Source of the DNA: an uncultured Rhodobacterales bacterium
GTDB lineage: Bacteria; Pseudomonadota; Alphaproteobacteria; Rhodobacterales; Rhodobacteraceae
Direction of reading: 5' to 3'
Assembly (NCBI GenBank): GCA_903873585.1
Contig: CAIQOV010000011.1
Span: forward strand, 1 to 51,601
DNA length: 51,601 nucleotides
How positions within the stretch are numbered: position 1 is the first letter of the stretch; every line of letters begins with the position of its first letter. The position numbers were made by a program, and so were the translations under genes. The notes under the pieces were generated by a model. The model was not told where the DNA came from, made no database searches, and worked only from the letters and a program-made list of their open reading frames with translations. This document shows positions 34,785-44,184 of the stretch, one piece after another.

Positions 34785-35174
34785 ATGATGGCAAATCTAT
34801 TCCTCCCCAACCCAACGATGCAAAAAGACACCCCTGCCCTGCGCGCATTTTATTGGATCTTGGCGCTTTTGACGGTGGGCGCGCAGGTGTTGTGCGCCTT
34901 AGGCTCTGGCAGCCCGGATACGGCCAACCCGATGCCCGATTGGGCCAATACCACGGCAAATATGCTCAACCTGATCATTGCCGTTCTGGTCCTGCTGCCG
35001 CGCACACGGGTGTGGGGAGCTTTGGCTGCCGCTTTAATGATGATCTTGTCGATGGTCACCAATGTGATGGTTGACGGGTTTGATTACTTCCTGACCGTGC
35101 TGGCCTTTGACCTTGCGGCCTTTGCGGTGGCAGCCGCACTTGCTTGGCATCACCGCGCCGATCTTGGGGCGTAA
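34785..35174 (+). CDS. small membrane protein of unknown function
   Basis: 129-residue protein with four hydrophobic segments (AFYWILALLTVGAQVLCAL, TTANMLNLIIAVLVLLP, VWGALAAALMMILSMVTNV and FLTVLAFDLAAFAVAAAL). I do not recognise a family; the outline is like DoxX or DUF-type four-helix membrane proteins. AAGGA lies 7 bases before ATG 34785; a second ATG follows at once. It is downstream of the CHRD gene with a short gap and likely shares its message. No motif points to a function. Confidence 0.7.
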   Translation: MMANLFLPNPTMQKDTPALRAFYWILALLTVGAQVLCALGSGSPDTANPMPDWANTTANMLNLIIAVLVLLPRTRVWGALAAALMMILSMVTNVMVDGFDYFLTVLAFDLAAFAVAAALAWHHRADLGA

Positions 35175-35329
35175 CGCGGCACAAGCACCGCGCCTTTGCA
35201 TCAAAACAGCACAAAACCGGCCTGTTCAGCGATTTTTAACTGCTGGATAGGCCAAACTTACAGTCAACCCTCCCGTTTGCAAGACAAAGCGCTTATCGCT
35301 AGTGTGAAGCGGCAAGCCAAAGGTCCAAG

Positions 35330-37567
35330 ATGCCAGAACGCACTGAAAGCGACAGCCGAAAGCTTCTGCGCCGTTTGCGCGACGTGCTTAGCACGCCGGC
35401 CAAGGGCCAAGACCGGCTGGACCGCATCACCTATATTATCGCCGATTCGATGGGGACCGAGGTGTGCTCGATCTACCTGTTTCGCGACCCAGAAACGCTG
35501 GAACTGTGCGCGACCGAAGGGTTGAAGAAAGAAGCCGTTCACAAAACCCGCATGAAGCTGGGCGAAGGTCTGGTGGGCCGCGTGGCGCGCTTGGGCCAGC
35601 CGGTGAACACGGCCAATGCCCCCGCCGAAAAGGGCTTTCGCTTTATGCCGGAAACGGGGGAAGAGATTTACTCTTCCTTCCTTGGCGTGCCGATCCAGCG
35701 GGTGGGCGAAAAGCTGGGTGTTTTGGTGCTGCAATCCAAAGCCGCGCGCACCTACGGCGACGATGATATTGACGCGATCGAAGTGGTCGCCATGGTGCTG
35801 GCCGAAATGGCCGAACTGGGCGCTTTTGGCAACGATGCGGGCCTTGCGTTGCACCGCCAGCCCATGCTGTTTCGCGGCACATCGGGCCAAGAAGGCGCTG
35901 CCGAGGGCCGCGTTTGGCTGCACGAACCGCGCGTGGTGGTCACCAACCCCGTGGCCGACGACCCCCTGACCGAGATTGACCGCATCCGCGACGCCGTGGG
36001 TGTCTTGCGCGTGTCGGTCGATGATCTTTTGGCCGCCGAAAGCCTTGATAAAGACCAAAAAGCCGTGCTCGAAGCCTACCGGATGTTCGCCCATTCGCGC
36101 GGCTGGCTGCGCCGGATGGAGGAAGATATCCAACGCGGCCTGTCAGCGGAAGCGGCGGTTGAAAAAGAACAATCCACCGCGCGCAACCGTCTGGAACAGG
36201 TCGAAGACGCCTATTTGCGCGAAAGGTTGCACGATCTTGACGATCTGTCGAACCGCCTTTTGCGCATTCTGACCGGACAGGGCCGCGATACGGGCGCGGA
36301 TATGCCCGAAAACCCTGTGCTGGTGGCGCGCAACATCGGGCCAGCCGAACTGCTAGACTATGGCCGCAAGCTGAAAGGCGTGGTGCTGGAAGAAGGCTCT
36401 GTCGGCTCGCACGCGGCTGTGGTGGCGCGGGCTTTGTCGATCCCGATGGTTCTTCACGCCAAGGGCATCACGTCAGATGCGCTCAACGGCAATGCCATTC
36501 TGGTTGACGGCGATCAGGGCATTGTGCACCTGCGCGCCGAAGAGGCGATTGCCCGCAGTTTCCGCGACAAAATCGCCATGCAGGCCGAAGCGCAAAAGCG
36601 CTATGCCAGCCTGCGTGATCTGCCCGCTGTCACCACCGATGGGGTGAAGGTGGAACTGCTGATGAACGCAGGGCTGATGGCAGATTTGCCATCAATGGTT
36701 GGGTCGGGGGCAGAAGGGGTGGGGCTTTTTCGCACCGAGTTGCAGTTTCTGATCCGCAACAAAATGCCACAGCGCGCCGAACTCGCCACGCTGTACGGGC
36801 GCGTTTTAGATGCCGCCCAAGGCCGCCCCGTGGCCTTTCGCACGCTGGATATCGGGTCAGACAAGGTGCTGCCCTATATGAAGCCCAATGACGAACCCAA
36901 CCCCGCCATGGGCTGGCGCGCCATTCGCGTGGGCCTTGATAAGCCCGGCGTTTTGCGCATGCAGGTGCAAGCGTTGATCCGCGCGGCCAATGGGCGACCT
37001 TTGCATATCATGTTTCCCTTTGTCAGCGAGTTTGGCGAGTTTAAGGCTGCACGGTCGCATGTGCTGCGCGAAATTCACCGCGAGCGCAGCCTAGACCACA
37101 TCACCCCGTCTGACATCAAGATTGGCGCGATGCTGGAAACGCCCTCGCTCGCCTATGCACCGGATGAGTTTTTCAAGCTGGTCGATTTCATCTCAATCGG
37201 GGGGAATGACCTAAAGCAGTTCTTCTTCGCCGCCGACCGCGAGAATGAACGGGTGCGCAAGCGCTATGATGTGCTGAACGTGTCGTTCTTGGCCTTCTTG
37301 GAACATATCGTCGCCCGCTGCGCTCCTTATGGGACAAAACTGTCGTTTTGTGGTGAGGATGCGGGGCGTCCGGTGGAAGCCTTGGCTTTAGCGGCGATTG
37401 GCCTGCGGGTGCTGTCGATGCGGCCAGCCTCTATCGGGCCGGTCAAGGCCTTGCTGCGCGCGGCCGATCTGTCAGCGGCACGCGCCGTGATGGACGATGC
37501 CAAGCGTGCCGGATCGGAAACAGTGCGCGCGGCGTTGATGGAGTATTTGTCGGGGCTAGAAGAGTAA
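35330..37567 (+). CDS. ptsP: phosphoenolpyruvate-protein phosphotransferase of the nitrogen PTS (EI-Ntr)
   Basis: 745-residue cytoplasmic kinase that passes phosphate from PEP to NPr. An N-terminal GAF domain (residues about 20-165, TEVCSIYLFRDPETLELCATEGL, GEGLVGRVARLG) is followed by the EI region. The phosphorylated histidine lies in GSVGSHAAVVARALSIP (His 361). The PEP-binding barrel has GLFRTELQFLIRNKMPQ, RTLDIGSDKVLPY and ISIGGNDLKQFFFAADREN, and the end has FCGEDAGRP. Length fits EI-Ntr. It lies near lysC, as in many alphaproteobacteria, but two extra genes intervene. It is followed by a hairpin-rich repeat region. Confidence 0.96.
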   Translation: MPERTESDSRKLLRRLRDVLSTPAKGQDRLDRITYIIADSMGTEVCSIYLFRDPETLELCATEGLKKEAVHKTRMKLGEGLVGRVARLGQPVNTANAPAEKGFRFMPETGEEIYSSFLGVPIQRVGEKLGVLVLQSKAARTYGDDDIDAIEVVAMVLAEMAELGAFGNDAGLALHRQPMLFRGTSGQEGAAEGRVWLHEPRVVVTNPVADDPLTEIDRIRDAVGVLRVSVDDLLAAESLDKDQKAVLEAYRMFAHSRGWLRRMEEDIQRGLSAEAAVEKEQSTARNRLEQVEDAYLRERLHDLDDLSNRLLRILTGQGRDTGADMPENPVLVARNIGPAELLDYGRKLKGVVLEEGSVGSHAAVVARALSIPMVLHAKGITSDALNGNAILVDGDQGIVHLRAEEAIARSFRDKIAMQAEAQKRYASLRDLPAVTTDGVKVELLMNAGLMADLPSMVGSGAEGVGLFRTELQFLIRNKMPQRAELATLYGRVLDAAQGRPVAFRTLDIGSDKVLPYMKPNDEPNPAMGWRAIRVGLDKPGVLRMQVQALIRAANGRPLHIMFPFVSEFGEFKAARSHVLREIHRERSLDHITPSDIKIGAMLETPSLAYAPDEFFKLVDFISIGGNDLKQFFFAADRENERVRKRYDVLNVSFLAFLEHIVARCAPYGTKLSFCGEDAGRPVEALALAAIGLRVLSMRPASIGPVKALLRAADLSAARAVMDDAKRAGSETVRAALMEYLSGLEE

Positions 37568-37591
37568 GGGAGCGCTTAGGGCCGGCCTTGT

Positions 37592-37715
37592 CGCAGGGGG
37601 TTTCACACCCCCCCAGCCCGGCCACGGGCCGGGCGTTCTTCGCGGAAATCCTCCACTGGAGGATTTCTGGCCGCTCATCACCCCGTGGGATATTTGTGCA
37701 CGTATGAAAGGGGGG
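37592..37715. repeat. intergenic hairpin repeat cluster, GTGGGATATTTG family, copy 1
   Basis: In order: GGGGGTTTCACACCCCC (37596-37612), CCCGGCC-ACG-GGCCGGG (37617-37633), GAAATCCTCC-ACT-GGAGGATTTC (37645-37667), then ACCCCGTGGGATATTTGTGC and a GTATGAAAGGGGG end (37680-37715). The first and last parts recur at 41322-41382. The two middle hairpins are absent there and look like an insertion. Confidence 0.7.
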
Positions 37716-37844
37716 GGCGCGGGGGGGATTTTCGCCTGTGCTTGGATTGTGCTTCTGCCATCTTGGCGGCAATGCGCGCGGGCGGCCGCTTGCGGTGGGG
37801 CGGGGTTTTGTGTCTGATGGACGCTCAATAGCCGGAGAAGTGCC

Positions 37845-39989
37845 ATGACCCGTGTTCGCCGCGCCACCCTTGAGGTGGAAGACAGTCTCGCCCGCTTTGT
37901 GGAAGAGCAAGCCTTGCCCGGCAGCGGCGTTGCGGCTGAGACGTTTTGGGCGGGGTTGTCAGACCTTGTGCACACCATGGGCCCGATCAACCGCGCCTTG
38001 TTGATTAGGCGCGAAGAGTTGCAAGCGCAGATCGACGCTTGGCACATATCGCAGCGCAACAAGCCGCATGATCCGGAAGCCTATCAACTTTTCCTGCGTG
38101 AAATCGGATATTTGCTGCCCGAAGGCGGGCCGTTTGAAATTGCCACAAGCGGGATTGACCCCGAGATCGCGTCAATCCCCGGGCCGCAACTGGTGGTGCC
38201 GATCACCAACGCGCGCTATGCGCTGAACGCGGCCAATGCGCGGTGGGGCAGCCTGTATGACGCGTTTTACGGCACGGATGCCATGGGCAGCCCTGCGCCT
38301 GCGGGGGGCTATGAACGCGGGCGCGGCGCGCGGGTTGTGGCGCGGGCAAGGGTGTTTTTGGATGAAGCCTTTCCGATTGTCGGCACCAGCCATGCCGATG
38401 TGCGGCGCTATTATATCAAAGACGGCGCTTTGTTGATTGACGAGCAGCCACTGGTCAGCCCGGAAAAATTTGTGGGCTACCGTGGCAATCCACGTGCGCC
38501 CGATGCCGTTTTGCTGCGCAACAATGGCCTGCATGTGGAACTGATCTTTGACCGCGCCCACCCGATTGGTGCGCGCGACCAAGCGCTTTTGGCCGATATC
38601 GTGCTGGAAAGCGCAGTTTCGGCCATTATGGACTGCGAGGATTCAGTCGCCTGTGTCGATGCCGAAGACAAAGTGCAGGCCTATGCCAATTGGCTTGGCC
38701 TGATGAAAGGCACGCTGACGGCGGATTTCGACAAGGGTGGCCGCCGCGTCAGCCGTGCCTTGAACGAGGATCGCAGCTTTACAGCGCCTGATGGCGGCAC
38801 TTTGACCGTGAAAGGCCGCGCGCTTTTATGGGTGCGCAATGTGGGCCATTTGATGACCAACCCCGCCATTCTGGATGACGAGGGCCAAGAGGTGCCCGAG
38901 GGGTTGATGGATGCGGCCATCACCGTGCTGATCGGCAAACACGATTTGCTGCGCAGCACAGGTTTGCGCAATTCGCACCACGGGTCAATCTATGTGGTCA
39001 AGCCCAAGATGCACGGACCTGAAGAAGTGGCCTTTGCCGATGCTGTCTTTGCCAAGGTGGAAAAGTTCTTGGGGCTTTCGGCCAACACGGTCAAAATCGG
39101 TGTGATGGATGAAGAACGCCGCACCTCGGTGAACCTGAAGGAATGTATCCGCGCGGCACAGCACCGCTTGGCCTTTATCAACACCGGCTTTTTGGACCGC
39201 ACGGGGGATGAAATTCACACCTCGATGGAAGCGGGGCCGTTTAGCCGCAAGGATTTCATCAAACGCAAATCGTGGATTGGCGCTTATGAGAACCAGAATG
39301 TCGACATCGGTTTGGAATGTGGCCTGTCGGGGCGCGCGCAGATTGGCAAAGGGATGTGGGCAGCGCCTGACCTGATGGCAGCGATGCTGGAACAAAAGAT
39401 CGACCATCCCAAGGCGGGGGCGAATTGCGCTTGGGTGCCTTCGCCCACGGCGGCTATCTTGCACGCGCTGCATTACCACAAGGTCGACGTTTTTGCCGTG
39501 CAACGCCGCTTGGCAGCGGGCGGACGGCGGGCCTATGTGGAAACGCTGCTGGAAATTCCCTTGGCGAGCTACCGCAAATGGAGCGAGGCGCAGGTTTTGC
39601 GCGAGGTGGAAAACAACGCCCAAGGCATCTTGGGCTATGTGGTGCGCTGGATTGATCAGGGCGTGGGCTGTTCCAAAGTGCCCGATCTGGGCGATGTGGG
39701 CCTGATGGAAGACAGGGCGACGTGCCGCATTTCTTCGCAGCACATCGCCAATTGGCTGCATCACGACGTGGTGACGCGAGAGCAGGTCGAGGCGGCTTTG
39801 CAGAAGATGGCGGGCTTGGTTGATCGGCAGAATGCGGGCGACCCGCTATATCAGCCGATGGCACCGCGCTTTGACGGCATCGCGTTTCAAGCCGCGCGCG
39901 AGTTGGTTTTGAAAGGGCGGGTGCAACCTTCGGGCTATACCGAGCCGATCTTGCACGCACGCCGATTGCAGAAAAAGGCGCGAGGCTAG
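37845..39989 (+). CDS. glcB: malate synthase G
   Basis: 714-residue monomeric enzyme condensing glyoxylate with acetyl-CoA, used for growth on two-carbon compounds. Length and segments fit isoform [79 protein letters not shown], and [23 protein letters not shown] followed by [17 protein letters not shown] and [25 protein letters not shown] precedes the ATG. Isocitrate lyase is not in the window, so the source of glyoxylate is not shown. It converges on rnd, with a hairpin repeat pair between. Confidence 0.95.
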   Translation: MTRVRRATLEVEDSLARFVEEQALPGSGVAAETFWAGLSDLVHTMGPINRALLIRREELQAQIDAWHISQRNKPHDPEAYQLFLREIGYLLPEGGPFEIATSGIDPEIASIPGPQLVVPITNARYALNAANARWGSLYDAFYGTDAMGSPAPAGGYERGRGARVVARARVFLDEAFPIVGTSHADVRRYYIKDGALLIDEQPLVSPEKFVGYRGNPRAPDAVLLRNNGLHVELIFDRAHPIGARDQALLADIVLESAVSAIMDCEDSVACVDAEDKVQAYANWLGLMKGTLTADFDKGGRRVSRALNEDRSFTAPDGGTLTVKGRALLWVRNVGHLMTNPAILDDEGQEVPEGLMDAAITVLIGKHDLLRSTGLRNSHHGSIYVVKPKMHGPEEVAFADAVFAKVEKFLGLSANTVKIGVMDEERRTSVNLKECIRAAQHRLAFINTGFLDRTGDEIHTSMEAGPFSRKDFIKRKSWIGAYENQNVDIGLECGLSGRAQIGKGMWAAPDLMAAMLEQKIDHPKAGANCAWVPSPTAAILHALHYHKVDVFAVQRRLAAGGRRAYVETLLEIPLASYRKWSEAQVLREVENNAQGILGYVVRWIDQGVGCSKVPDLGDVGLMEDRATCRISSQHIANWLHHDVVTREQVEAALQKMAGLVDRQNAGDPLYQPMAPRFDGIAFQAARELVLKGRVQPSGYTEPILHARRLQKKARG

Positions 39990-40006
39990 GCAAAGAGCGC
40001 TGTCTG

Positions 40007-40025
40007 GTTTTTTCGCAGAAAAAAC
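40007..40025. repeat. TTTTC-GCA-GAAAA hairpin repeat, copy 3
   Basis: GTTTTTTC / GAAAAAAC arms around GCA, 18 bases after the glcB stop. It forms an inverted pair with copy 4. Confidence 0.75.
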
Positions 40026-40042
40026 GTGGCCCCGCAGGTTAC

Positions 40043-40061
40043 GTTTTTTCTGCGAAAAAAC
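40043..40061. repeat. TTTTC-TGC-GAAAA hairpin repeat, copy 4
   Basis: GTTTTTTC / GAAAAAAC arms around TGC, ending 3 bases before the rnd stop. Copies 3 and 4 are together a 21-base inverted repeat (with ACGT edges) and could also form one large stem. Confidence 0.75.
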
Positions 40062-40064
40062 AGA

Positions 40065-41222
40065 TTAAAGGCGCACAACGCGCACTTCGCTGCCCTTCGC
40101 GGTCAGCGCGATTTCCCCACGGCACAGACGCAAAGCATCTTCGCCAAAGGCTTCGGCACGCCAGCCTGACAGGGCAGCCACATCGCGCTGGCCTGCGGCG
40201 ATCAGATCAAGGTCTGACGACGAGGCGATCAGCCGTGCGGCAACGCCCAACCCTTCGGACTTGGCCTTTAGCAGCACGCGCAGCAAATCGGCCAGCGCGG
40301 GGTTGACCTGCAATTGTTCGCGCACATCATCGGGGCGCGGCAGGTCTTCGGGCTTGGTCTCCATCCCCGCCTTCACAGCGGCAAGGATGCCATCAGCGAT
40401 GTCAGGCTTGCGCCCTTCGCGCATCAACAGGCGCGAGCGGCCAAGTTCTTCGTGGTTGGTCGGCCGTGTCGAGGCCAGTTCCAACAGCGCGTCATCCTTC
40501 ATCACCCGCGAACGGGGGATGTTGTGGCTTTGGCAATAGCTTTCGCGAAAGCGGGCCAGTTCTTTGACCACGGCCAAAAACCGCCCCGAGGTGGTGCGGG
40601 TTTTGATCCGCATCCACGCTTCTTCTGGGCGTGTGGTGTAGGTTTCGGGATCAAGCAGGATATCAAGCTCTTCCGCCACCCAAGATTGCCGACTGTTCTT
40701 GGCGATTTGGGCGGCCAGAAATTCATAGATCACCCGCAAATGGGTGACATCGGCCACCGCATATTCGGCCTGCGCTTGGGTCAGCGGGCGGCGCGACCAA
40801 TCGGTGAAGCGCGAGGTTTTATCAAGATCGGCCTTGGCGATCTTTTTGACCAGCGTCTCGTAGCCCACCTGTTCGCCAAAGCCGCAAACCATGGCGGCCA
40901 CTTGCGTGTCAAACAAGGGCACTGGAAAGCAATTGCCTTCGACAAAGAAAATCTCCAGATCTTGGCGGGCGGCGTGAAAGACTTTCACCGTCGGCTCGTG
41001 GCGAAACAGATCATAGATCGGTTCCAGCGACATATCCGCGCCTTCAATCGGGTCGACCAAGACCGCGTCGCCATCTTTGCCCGGCAGCGCCATCTGGATC
41101 AGGCAGAGCTTGGACCAAAAGGTCCGCTCGCGCAGAAACTCTGTATCAATCGTGACATAGGGATGGGTTTTGGCGGCAGCGCAGAAGGCGGCGAGATCTG
41201 CGGTCGTGGTGATGGTGCGCAT
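40065..41222 (-). CDS. rnd: ribonuclease D
   Basis: 385-residue 3'-5' exoribonuclease that trims tRNA and other stable RNA. The DEDDy motifs are visible: TIDTEFLRE (Asp-Glu), FHAARQDLEIFF (Asp) and YAVADVTHL (Tyr-x3-Asp). One or two HRDC domains follow (about 210-370). ATG 41222 (MRTITTTADLAAFC) fits the family N-terminus; an in-frame ATG at 41255 has a better ribosome site (AAAGGCGGG) and cannot be ruled out. It is convergent with glcB. Confidence 0.92.
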   Translation of the reverse strand: MRTITTTADLAAFCAAAKTHPYVTIDTEFLRERTFWSKLCLIQMALPGKDGDAVLVDPIEGADMSLEPIYDLFRHEPTVKVFHAARQDLEIFFVEGNCFPVPLFDTQVAAMVCGFGEQVGYETLVKKIAKADLDKTSRFTDWSRRPLTQAQAEYAVADVTHLRVIYEFLAAQIAKNSRQSWVAEELDILLDPETYTTRPEEAWMRIKTRTTSGRFLAVVKELARFRESYCQSHNIPRSRVMKDDALLELASTRPTNHEELGRSRLLMREGRKPDIADGILAAVKAGMETKPEDLPRPDDVREQLQVNPALADLLRVLLKAKSEGLGVAARLIASSSDLDLIAAGQRDVAALSGWRAEAFGEDALRLCRGEIALTAKGSEVRVVRL

Positions 41223-41321
41223 GGGCAAGCTTTCACGAGGGGCCTGCGGGTTCATCCCGCCTTTCCGCTATAGGGGGCGGGGGGGCAAATGGAAAGGGAA
41301 AGTGCCTTACATTGGCGTTGA

Positions 41322-41382
41322 CGCAGGGGGTTTCACACCCCCTGCACCCCCGTGGGATATTTGGGCATGTATATGAAAGGGG
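41322..41382. repeat. GTGGGATATTTG repeat, copy 2
   Basis: Stem GCAGGGGG / CCCCCTGC with loop TTTCACA (41323-41345), directly followed by ACCCCCGTGGGATATTTGGG and GTATATGAAAGGGG. The CCCC and GGGG ends can pair too. It shares CGCAGGGGGTTTCACACCCCC with copy 1 at 37592 and lies between two minus-strand genes. Confidence 0.7.
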
Positions 41383-42315
41383 TTAGAAGGCGGTTTTGTC
41401 AGCCCCTTTGAGGCCGAGCATGTCGCGGGCTTCATCGGGGGTGGCGATATCACAGCCCAAGTCTTCGACGATGCGGCGGATTTTGGCGACTTGCTGGGCA
41501 TTCGAGGTTGCCAGTTGGCCGCGCGCGATTTGCAGGCTGTCTTCCAAGCCCACCCGCACGTTGCCGCCCATTTGGCTGGCGGTGGTGGCAAGGCCCATTT
41601 GTGCCCCCCCTGCACCTAAGACGGACCAGCGGTAATCATCGCCAAACAAGCGGTCGGCGGTGCGTTTCATGAAGATCAGGTTGTCAACCTCTGGCCCGAT
41701 GCCGCCCAGAATGCCGAAGATGAATTGGATGAAGATCGGGGCTTTGAACAGGCCAATGTCCATACAGAAGCGCAGGTTATACAGGTGCCCTACATCATAG
41801 CATTCGTGTTCGAACTTGATGGCGTGCGGGGCCAAGGTGTTGGCGACATTGGCAATATCGCGAAAGGTGTTGCGAAAGATATAGGTGTCAGAGTTTTCGA
41901 CATAGTCCTTTTCCCAGTCAAACTTCCACGTGTCGTAGCGTTTGGCCAAGGGGTGGAAGGAAAAGTTCATCGACCCCATGTTGAGCGAGCACATTTCGGG
42001 CGAAAAAGCCAAGGCGGGGGCGATGCGTTCTTCAATCGTGTTTTTCAGCGACCCGCCGGTTGAGATATTCACCACAGCCCCTGTCGCCTGTTTCACCTGC
42101 GGCAGGAAGGCGGCGAAATCTTGCGGGTTGATCGACACGCCGCCATCGGTGGGCCTGCGGGCGTGCAGGTGCAAGATGGCGGCCCCAGCCTCTGCCGCAG
42201 CGATGGCTTGGGAGGCGATGTCTTGCGCGGTGTAGGGCAGCGCGTCAGACATGGTGGGGGTGTGGATCGCCCCTGTGATGGCGCAGGTGATGATCGTTTT
42301 GGGGCGCTTGGCCAT
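41383..42315 (-). CDS. beta-keto acid cleavage enzyme (BKACE / 3-keto-5-aminohexanoate cleavage family), first copy
   Basis: 310-residue TIM-barrel zinc enzyme. Family members react a beta-keto acid with acetyl-CoA to give acetoacetyl-CoA and a new acyl product. Visible parts are ITCAITGAIHTPTMSDALPYT at the start, zinc histidines in AAILHLHARRPTDGG (about 49-51), VVNISTGGS, GMGS-like SLNMGSMNFS, and the catalytic acidic pair in VRVGLEDSLQIARG. The substrate class depends on pocket residues I cannot model. It is the last of ten same-strand genes, 3 bases after the LivM-type permease. Confidence 0.9.
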   Translation of the reverse strand: MAKRPKTIITCAITGAIHTPTMSDALPYTAQDIASQAIAAAEAGAAILHLHARRPTDGGVSINPQDFAAFLPQVKQATGAVVNISTGGSLKNTIEERIAPALAFSPEMCSLNMGSMNFSFHPLAKRYDTWKFDWEKDYVENSDTYIFRNTFRDIANVANTLAPHAIKFEHECYDVGHLYNLRFCMDIGLFKAPIFIQFIFGILGGIGPEVDNLIFMKRTADRLFGDDYRWSVLGAGGAQMGLATTASQMGGNVRVGLEDSLQIARGQLATSNAQQVAKIRRIVEDLGCDIATPDEARDMLGLKGADKTAF

Positions 42316-42318
42316 GAT

Positions 42319-43323
42319 TTAGTCCTTAAAATGAATGCGGTAGCCGACGGGAAACAGCGACCAGCCAAAGCGTTCCGCCGCATAGCCCCACAAGCCCTTG
42401 GGGGCGGCCAGCATCACCACGATGGCTAGGGTGCCCAGAAACAGCAGGTACAGCGTGCCGAAATCGGCCAGAAATTCGCGCAGCAGGAAGTAGACAATGG
42501 TGCCGATGATCGGCCCTTCGATCGTGCCGATGCCGCCGATGACGACGATGAAAATCACAAACGCCGTCCAATCGTTCACGCTGAACGCTGCATCCGGCGA
42601 GACGCGCAGTTTTTGCAGGCTGATCAGCGCGCCGATCATCGCCGTTAGCCCCGCCACCAGCACGTAAAGCACATGTTTCACCCGCCCGATGCGGATGCCA
42701 AGCGAGGTTGATGCCACCTCGCTGTCGCGGATCGCTGTCAGCGCCAGTCCGATGCGCGAGCGCAGCAGCAGATAGACCAGCGCCAAGCAGCCTGCGCCAA
42801 GCGCCAAGGCGAGCCAGAAAATTGACGCCTCGCGCAGCCATTTGCCGCCCAATTCCTTGGTGACAGTGGCAGGCAGGCTGATGCCTGACCCGCCACCAAG
42901 GGCGGTGGCTTGGGCGGCAATCAGGCGAAACACCTCTGCCATGACCCAAGTTCCGATGGCAAAGTAAGCCCCCGCAAGGCGAAACACCAGCGAGGCCACG
43001 GGTATGGCGACCAAGGCCGCCACCAGCCCCGCCAAGGGGATCGCCAGCAAAGGATGCACGCCCAAGAACAGCGCCAAGCTGAAGGTGATATAGCCGCCCA
43101 AGCCGACATAGGCTTGTTGGCCGACCGAGACGAGGCCTGTGTACCCCGCCAGCAGGTTCCACAGGGTGGCAAGGGCGAGGTAGACAGCGAACTCGCCCGC
43201 CAGATGCAAGAATGAGGAACTTGCCCACCACGGCGCTGCGGCCAGCACCGCCAGAAGCAGCAGGGCAAAGACGCCTGCGATGCGGGACGTTATTGTGGCG
43301 CGGGAAATGGTAAACTGCATCAT
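42319..43323 (-). CDS. branched-chain-type ABC transporter permease (LivM family)
   Basis: 334-residue inner-membrane permease with about nine hydrophobic segments. LivM marks are YTGLVSVGQQAYVGLGGYITF, GAYFAIGTWVMAEVFRLIAAQ, the loop RIGLALTAIRDSEVASTSLGI and GGIGTIEGPIIGTIVYFLLREF. The ATG overlaps the LivH-type stop (ATGATG). It works with the LivH-type permease and the two ATPases upstream. Confidence 0.93.
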   Translation of the reverse strand: MMQFTISRATITSRIAGVFALLLLAVLAAAPWWASSSFLHLAGEFAVYLALATLWNLLAGYTGLVSVGQQAYVGLGGYITFSLALFLGVHPLLAIPLAGLVAALVAIPVASLVFRLAGAYFAIGTWVMAEVFRLIAAQATALGGGSGISLPATVTKELGGKWLREASIFWLALALGAGCLALVYLLLRSRIGLALTAIRDSEVASTSLGIRIGRVKHVLYVLVAGLTAMIGALISLQKLRVSPDAAFSVNDWTAFVIFIVVIGGIGTIEGPIIGTIVYFLLREFLADFGTLYLLFLGTLAIVVMLAAPKGLWGYAAERFGWSLFPVGYRIHFKD

Positions 43324-44183
43324 CCGTCCATCCTTGGAAACAAGCCGCGCGGTTTGATGGCCAAGATCAGCAAGAACGCCACATGGCCCGCCAGTATCTG
43401 CCAGCCTGGGTCAATCGCGGCACCCAAACCTTGGGCCACACCCAAGATCACCCCGCCCGCCAGCGTGCCCCACAGGTTGCCGAGGCCACCGATGATCACC
43501 GCTTCAAAGCCGAAAATCAGCCGACCCGGCCCCATGAACGGGTCAAAGTTTGACCTGATCGCCAAGAACACCCCCGCAATCGCCACCACGCCTAGGCACA
43601 ACGCCATGGCCCAAGCGTAAACGCGGCGGCGGTCTAGGCCCATCAGCTCGGCAATCTCGGCATCGTCAGATGTCGCGCGAAAGGCGCGGCCGAGCGCAGT
43701 TTTGTAGAACATGAATTGCAAGGCCGCGATGACAGCCACGGCGGTGGCAAACATCAGCGCGGGCAACAGGCCGATTGACAGGCCGCCAAAGCTGAGCGAG
43801 GCGGTTTCTAACACCCCCGCATCCAGTTTGCGGCTGTCAGCGGTAAACACGGCGAGCAATCCGTTTTGCAAGATCACCGACAGGCCAAAGCTTACCAGCA
43901 AGGGCGGCAGCAGATCGCCGCCCAAAGTGCGGTTCAAGATGCCGCGTTGCAGGGCATAGCCAAAGGCCGCCATCACCGGCACAACAAAGATAAGCGCCAA
44001 AAGCGGCGGCAGGCCCGACAGCCTGATCACCTCCATCGCGATATAGGCGGCCAGCACGATCAGATCGCCGTGCGCGATGTTGACCAAGCGCATCACGCCA
44101 AAGATCAGCGACAGGCCTGCGGCAAACAGCGCATAAAGCCCGCCAACCAGAACGCCTTGCAAAACTATGTTGATCAAATCCAT
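43320..44183 (-). CDS. branched-chain-type ABC transporter permease (LivH family)
   Basis: 287-residue inner-membrane permease. It shows GLYALFAAGLSLIFGVMRLVNIAHGDLIVLAAYIA near the start, the conserved LivH opening, the loop RAFRATSDDAEIAELMGLDRRRVYAWAMALC, and GFEAVIIGGLGNLWGTLAGGVILG. The frame continues to 44291, but MDLINIVLQGVLVGG at 44183 is the family start; the upstream part lies in the LivF-type gene, whose stop is 1 base before this ATG. Confidence 0.93.
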   Translation of the reverse strand: MDLINIVLQGVLVGGLYALFAAGLSLIFGVMRLVNIAHGDLIVLAAYIAMEVIRLSGLPPLLALIFVVPVMAAFGYALQRGILNRTLGGDLLPPLLVSFGLSVILQNGLLAVFTADSRKLDAGVLETASLSFGGLSIGLLPALMFATAVAVIAALQFMFYKTALGRAFRATSDDAEIAELMGLDRRRVYAWAMALCLGVVAIAGVFLAIRSNFDPFMGPGRLIFGFEAVIIGGLGNLWGTLAGGVILGVAQGLGAAIDPGWQILAGHVAFLLILAIKPRGLFPRMDG

Positions 44184-44184
44184 C

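Noticed and set aside
37592-37715. Several hairpins close together, looked at as a CRISPR array
   Set aside because: The hairpins differ from each other and have no regular spacers; only two related copies exist in the window.
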